DNA of 43,008 bases, from contig NZ_WKKI01000035.1 in assembly GCF_009674805.1 (NCBI RefSeq), positions 1 to 43,008 of the forward strand. The letters are read 5' to 3'. The first letter of the stretch is position 1, and every line of letters begins with the position of its first letter. Source of the DNA: Metabacillus lacus (GTDB lineage Bacteria; Bacillota; Bacilli; Bacillales; Bacillaceae). Shown here one piece after another: positions 40,317 through 43,008 of this stretch. The translations under genes were made by a program, and so were the position numbers. The notes beneath the pieces were generated by a model. It was not told where the DNA came from and did not search any database. It was given only the letters and a program-made list of their open reading frames with translations.

Positions 40317-40388
40317 TAGCTTTCATTCTAATCTTTACCATTGCCAAAAGTAAGTGTTATATAAATTAAAACTGCAATACTACTTCTA

Positions 40389-40583
40389 TTAGTTTTTGGA
40401 TTTTCTAAAAATATACTCACTTGAGATTAGAGCTAATATTATTGCAACAAAAATTAAAATATATTCCAATATTGTATATTCTAATTTTAAATACGGAACT
40501 AGAAAAGCTAGAATATTCAAATAAAAAATAGCCAAAATAATGGTAACTAAAACTTTTATTAGGTATTTTGTTATATTTTTCAA
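40389..40583 (-). CDS. small two-helix membrane protein, 64 aa
   Basis: TTG start at 40583 behind AAAGGAG. Two hydrophobic helices (IKVLVTIILAIFYLNILAFL and YILIFVAIILALISS) and a basic tail (RKSKN). Strongly AT-rich and monocistronic. Function unknown. Confidence 0.6.
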   Translation of the reverse strand: MKNITKYLIKVLVTIILAIFYLNILAFLVPYLKLEYTILEYILIFVAIILALISSEYIFRKSKN

Positions 40584-40680
40584 GAAATAATAACTCCTTT
40601 TAGAATTTTAATAGTATAATTACATTGTATATATTGCAATATATAACATCTTTACGAAAATTCATAGGGGGTATTTTATT

Positions 40681-41679
40681 TTGTTTAAGAAAAAGACCGT
40701 TTCAATCCTTTGTTCTATTGTAATTTTAACAACTCTAGTTTTCTCTGTTCCAAAAGTAGACGCCGCAAATCCTGCAGCAAGTACAATTTTTAAAGGGCTT
40801 TGGTATGTGATTCAAGCACTAGATAATAAATATTATAGCGTTCCAAAGAGTGTAACTACTACACAATATGCAGTTACAACTACTCCAGGATCTGTAGCGT
40901 TCAACGAAGGGAAAAATGGTGGAATTGCACAAATTGATTTTAATGTAACTTCTACAGGTCATTCTGTTAATCTTTATGCTTCTACGTCCCCGACAGGTCT
41001 AGTTACTTTGAGAAAAATAAACCTGTCAGTTTCCAAAGGTAGTAGTCTATTGGCTAGTAAATCTGCACACCACACTCAGTATTTATTCTATAGACCAAAC
41101 TCTACTGGTAATCATTATGCTCGTTTTACTACTACCGAAAAACGAACATGGACTCCATATGTATCTTATAGATTTGATGCCGGCGGTTTACCCGTTGGAG
41201 GATCTTCCATAGTTGCAAACGCAGTTCCTGTCACTGTTTCTGATGAAGATTTAATTAACGCTCCAAGTGGTACATATTTGAAGCCTTCAGAGGAACACAT
41301 GAATATAGTTCCAGAAAAGCCAACAAAATCTTTAAACTTAAGTGAACTAAACATGCAATTTTTTGATGAAACCTTAGAGATGCCAGTTTTAAAAATGAAA
41401 GACTATGAAACAGGTGATACAGTTTTATTCAGTGATACTCTATCTAAAGTAGAATACGAGAGTGAAACAGATCAAAGTAATTTATATTTTATATCTAATG
41501 AAGAGCCTATCCAATTTAAAGGGGATTTAACAAACTCATATTTCAAAGGAGATAAAATAAATTTATCCTTTAAGGTTGTATCCTTAGATGAAGAATTCGG
41601 ATTAAATACTGTAGACTACCTAAAGAATTACTTAGATAGCGATTTAGTCCCCCATATTGAGGAATATATTGTAGATTAA
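40681..41679 (+). CDS. secreted hypothetical protein, 332 aa
   Basis: TTG start at 40681 behind AGGGGG. A clear signal peptide (residues 1-28: FKKKTVSILCSIVILTTLVFS, cleavage after VDA). The mature part starts ANPAASTIFKGLW; the first 160 residues are Ser/Thr/Tyr-rich with short beta-strands (a lectin- or coat-like look), the last 130 acidic. No sorting motif or membrane anchor, so it is released. The gene is AT-rich and followed by a strong terminator. I do not recognise the family; a bacteriocin or adhesion role would be speculation. Confidence 0.75.
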   Translation: MFKKKTVSILCSIVILTTLVFSVPKVDAANPAASTIFKGLWYVIQALDNKYYSVPKSVTTTQYAVTTTPGSVAFNEGKNGGIAQIDFNVTSTGHSVNLYASTSPTGLVTLRKINLSVSKGSSLLASKSAHHTQYLFYRPNSTGNHYARFTTTEKRTWTPYVSYRFDAGGLPVGGSSIVANAVPVTVSDEDLINAPSGTYLKPSEEHMNIVPEKPTKSLNLSELNMQFFDETLEMPVLKMKDYETGDTVLFSDTLSKVEYESETDQSNLYFISNEEPIQFKGDLTNSYFKGDKINLSFKVVSLDEEFGLNTVDYLKNYLDSDLVPHIEEYIVD

Positions 41680-41708
41680 TATTCTTTTGAATTACTAAAT
41701 TAAGGAAG

Positions 41709-41739
41709 AACCTCACCTGCTTTTATGGTGAGGTTTTTT
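41709..41739 (+). terminator. terminator of the secreted-protein gene
   Basis: Stem AACCTCACC/GGTGAGGTT with a 9-nt loop, then TTTT. Thirty bases after the stop. Confidence 0.85.
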
Positions 41740-41758
41740 GTATGAAAGGATTGATTTT

Positions 41759-41997
41759 ATGGGAATGTAAACGTTGGAGATGAAGTTCTATTTAAAGGAT
41801 CTATTCAAGGTACAGTGATTGATATCAGGCCCAATTCAGTCAACGTTGATTTATCAAAAATGAAAAACGCTGATGAATTGGGTTATGAGAATAACGTAAC
41901 GGTGATTAACCATAAAAATTATGAAATCATCCAGAAAGCTGAAGCTGTTTCACCCTCAACAGGAAAACATCTTAATCTTTCCTGGAGAAAAATCTAA
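41759..41997 (+). pseudogene. DUF2187-like small protein gene with a broken start
   Basis: The frame from about 41761 to 41997 encodes NVGDEVLFKGSIQGTVIDIR, then NSVNVDLSKM, then VINHKNYEII, the pattern of DUF2187 (KOW-like) proteins of Bacillus. No start codon lies in frame before NVGDEV. An ATG at 41759 is one base out of frame (ATG GGA ATG TAA), so a lost base near 41764 is likely. A GTG at 41815 could start only a truncated form. Confidence 0.65.
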
Positions 41998-42005
41998 ATT
42001 GCAGT

Positions 42006-42194
42006 TTACGGATAGCTGGTAACCGTTGGAACTACTTCTTCATTTTGATTCTGAATTCCCTCTGTTTCCAGCTCATCTCCTGGTGAGTAAAAATAGTGAC
42101 CTCGGTATGGTTTGGAAACACGATGGTCATAATCAACCAGACCCTTTAAATAATTTCCCAAGTTAGAAATAGAAATACCCTCATTTTCTAACAC
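42006..42194 (-). CDS. hypothetical protein, 62 aa
   Basis: A GTG start at 42194 lies about 15 bases after AAAGGAG. The frame is open further upstream to a stop near 42240 (SRKQTVAVKGVEIKKV) but with no other start. The 62-aa product is acidic and soluble (YLKGLVDYDHRVSKPYRGHY...). No family recognised; it may be a fragment. Confidence 0.45.
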   Translation of the reverse strand: MLENEGISISNLGNYLKGLVDYDHRVSKPYRGHYFYSPGDELETEGIQNQNEEVVPTVTSYP

Positions 42195-42243
42195 CTTTTT
42201 AATTTCTACTCCTTTTACAGCTACGGTTTGCTTGCGGCTTTAA

Positions 42244-42486
42244 TTATTTCCCTTTCCCAGGTCCAGCTCTGTGAGTGATGCTTGCTTTTAGGCTGGTATT
42301 CGTTTCAGAGACAGCCGTGAAAGTCAGTTCCGTCGGCTTTGGTCCTTCTTTACCGTTTGGAATTTTTATATAGACAGGTACGTCAATTGTTTTGCCGGCT
42401 TCCACTTCGATAACATTGTGTTCCAGCATAAGCTCCCAGCCTGCTTTTGTGTTTGCAGAGAGTCGGATGAGATCGGCTACTTCTCC
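42244..42486 (-). pseudogene. C-terminal fragment of a secreted or cell-wall protein
   Basis: On the minus strand it reads GEVADLIRLSANTKAGWELM, then HNVIEVEAGKTIDVPVYIKI, and TFTAVSETNTSLKASI up to a stop. It is an immunoglobulin-like beta-sandwich of the NEW3 type, usually found at the C-terminus of secreted Bacillus enzymes. The N-terminal bulk of the gene is gone: the sequence is cut at 42487, exactly at the first unit of the 62-bp repeat. The apparent longer frame is repeat sequence. Confidence 0.75.
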
Positions 42487-42487
42487 G

Positions 42488-42715
42488 GCGAACAGTGCCA
42501 GGCACCACCCGAAAAATCTCGTTTCACAGCTTGTTTCACGGAGGAATAGGCGAACAGTGCCAGGCACCACCCGAAAAATCTTGTTTCACAGCTTGTTTCA
42601 CGGAGGAATAGGCGAACAGTGCCAGGCACCACCCGAAAAATCTCGTTTCACAGCTTGTTTCACGGGAGAAAGAAGCGAACAGTGCCAGGCACCACCCGAA
42701 AAATCTTGTTTCACG
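42488..42715. repeat. tandem array of a 62-bp unit (GAACAGTGCCAGGCACCACC core)
   Basis: Units start at 42488, 42550, 42612 and 42675; the fourth is partial. The periods are 62, 62 and 63 bp. Units differ at only a few bases (CTCG/CTTG). Each contains the palindrome GTGCCAGGCAC. The same unit occurs at 39711-39820. On the minus strand each unit would translate as ETSCETRFFGWCLALF, which creates spurious frames. There is no unique spacer sequence. Confidence 0.9.
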
Positions 42716-42722
42716 ACCCGCT

Positions 42723-42944
42723 TTATCGTAAAAACAGGATGAAGAAGAAAGATATTGTTGCCACTATGGCACTTACGATATATCTTTTTATTTCAACTTC
42801 TTCATTTTTAGTGTCTTTTGATATTTTAGTAATTAAAGTTTTTATGCCAATCCCCACTACGAGGGAGAGCAAAAGCATTCCAAAAAACTGAAACGAAAAG
42901 GTACCAAGAGGAAAAGAGCCAGGGGTACTTGTGTAAACGAGCAC
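42723..42944 (-). CDS. possible small membrane protein, 73 aa
   Basis: Open frame from a GTG at 42944 with two hydrophobic helices (FFGMLLLSLVVGIGIKTLI and YIVSAIVATISFFFILFL) separated by a charged loop. No ribosome site precedes the GTG, and an in-frame stop lies just upstream; an internal ATG is the alternative start. Its stop lies eight bases from the end of the 62-bp array. Function unknown. Confidence 0.45.
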   Translation of the reverse strand: MLVYTSTPGSFPLGTFSFQFFGMLLLSLVVGIGIKTLITKISKDTKNEEVEIKRYIVSAIVATISFFFILFLR

Positions 42945-43002
42945 ATTATTTCAGATTGGATTATTCATATTAATCCGGCAGAATATCTGGAACACTGTGC
43001 TC
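42939..43002. repeat. 64-bp interrupted palindrome at the window end
   Basis: GAGCACA (42939-42945) pairs with TGTGCTC (42996-43002). Inside, CAGAT pairs with ATCTG and GGATTA with TAATCC around a 7-nt loop. It is followed by ATTTTT. It may be a bidirectional terminator or a small inverted-repeat element; the sequence ends there. Confidence 0.55.
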
Positions 43003-43008
43003 ATTTTT

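Noticed and set aside
42487-42570. Extended N-terminus of the minus-strand frame at 42244
   Set aside because: The extra residues are translated 62-bp repeat; the real fragment starts after 42486.
37483-42715. CRISPR array
   Set aside because: The arrays at 37483 and 42488 have long near-identical units with no unique spacers, and no cas genes are present.

Overview
The window looks like a chromosome segment of a low-to-moderate GC Bacillaceae bacterium (Bacillus sensu lato). This rests on consensus AGGAGG ribosome sites, many TTG/GTG starts, lipoproteins with LAAC lipoboxes, a CydS-type bd oxidase operon, Fur boxes of the 7-1-7 type, a tRNA-Val(GAC) and an IS1182-family remnant. The species cannot be fixed from this sequence alone.

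Layout. 1-3657: small AT-rich orphan genes and a propeller-like protein, convergent with an unidentified 366-aa gene. 3999-9183: a two-component system (its response regulator carries a frameshift) followed by a MacB/FtsX-type ABC exporter. Between the kinase and the exporter lie four direct repeats with exact 11-bp phasing, a likely response-regulator operator. 9836-16552: cytochrome bd operon cydA-cydB-cydS-cydD-cydC and a SAM methyltransferase. 16741-18486: small minus-strand genes, one a frameshifted lipoprotein. 18753-24242: tRNA-Val carrying a 5.4-kb integrated element bounded by 52-bp direct repeats. 24422-24841: a duplicated 194-bp repeat. 25057-27328: a MetNIQ-type importer. 27639-32092: a hydrolase, four small membrane proteins, an S66 peptidase and an ASCH protein. 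32287-37361: a ferredoxin-NADP reductase-like flavoprotein divergent from a Fe-siderophore importer, with two Fur boxes between them. 37483-43008: minisatellites, small genes, a secreted glycerophosphodiesterase, an IS1182 remnant, a secreted 332-aa protein and several gene fragments.

How the parts work together. The TCS and exporter form a likely envelope or peptide stress-response unit. The cyd cluster encodes the oxidase plus the CydDC exporter needed to assemble it. The reductase and siderophore importer form an iron-acquisition and release pair under probable Fur control.

The most interesting part is the tRNA-Val island. Its integrase is broken (frameshifted and lacking the catalytic C-terminus), but its att repeats and paired arm-type repeats are intact. 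Its only large intact gene (20739-22379) resembles the sporadically distributed TIGR04141/DUF6119 family. That gene has its own extended -10 promoter and terminator and a codon use unlike the phage-like genes around it. I read it as a small, now probably immobile element carrying a candidate stand-alone defence or phage-interference gene; this function is inference. A second theme is a 62-bp repeat unit centred on GTGCCAGGCAC, which sits exactly at the truncation points of two dead genes.
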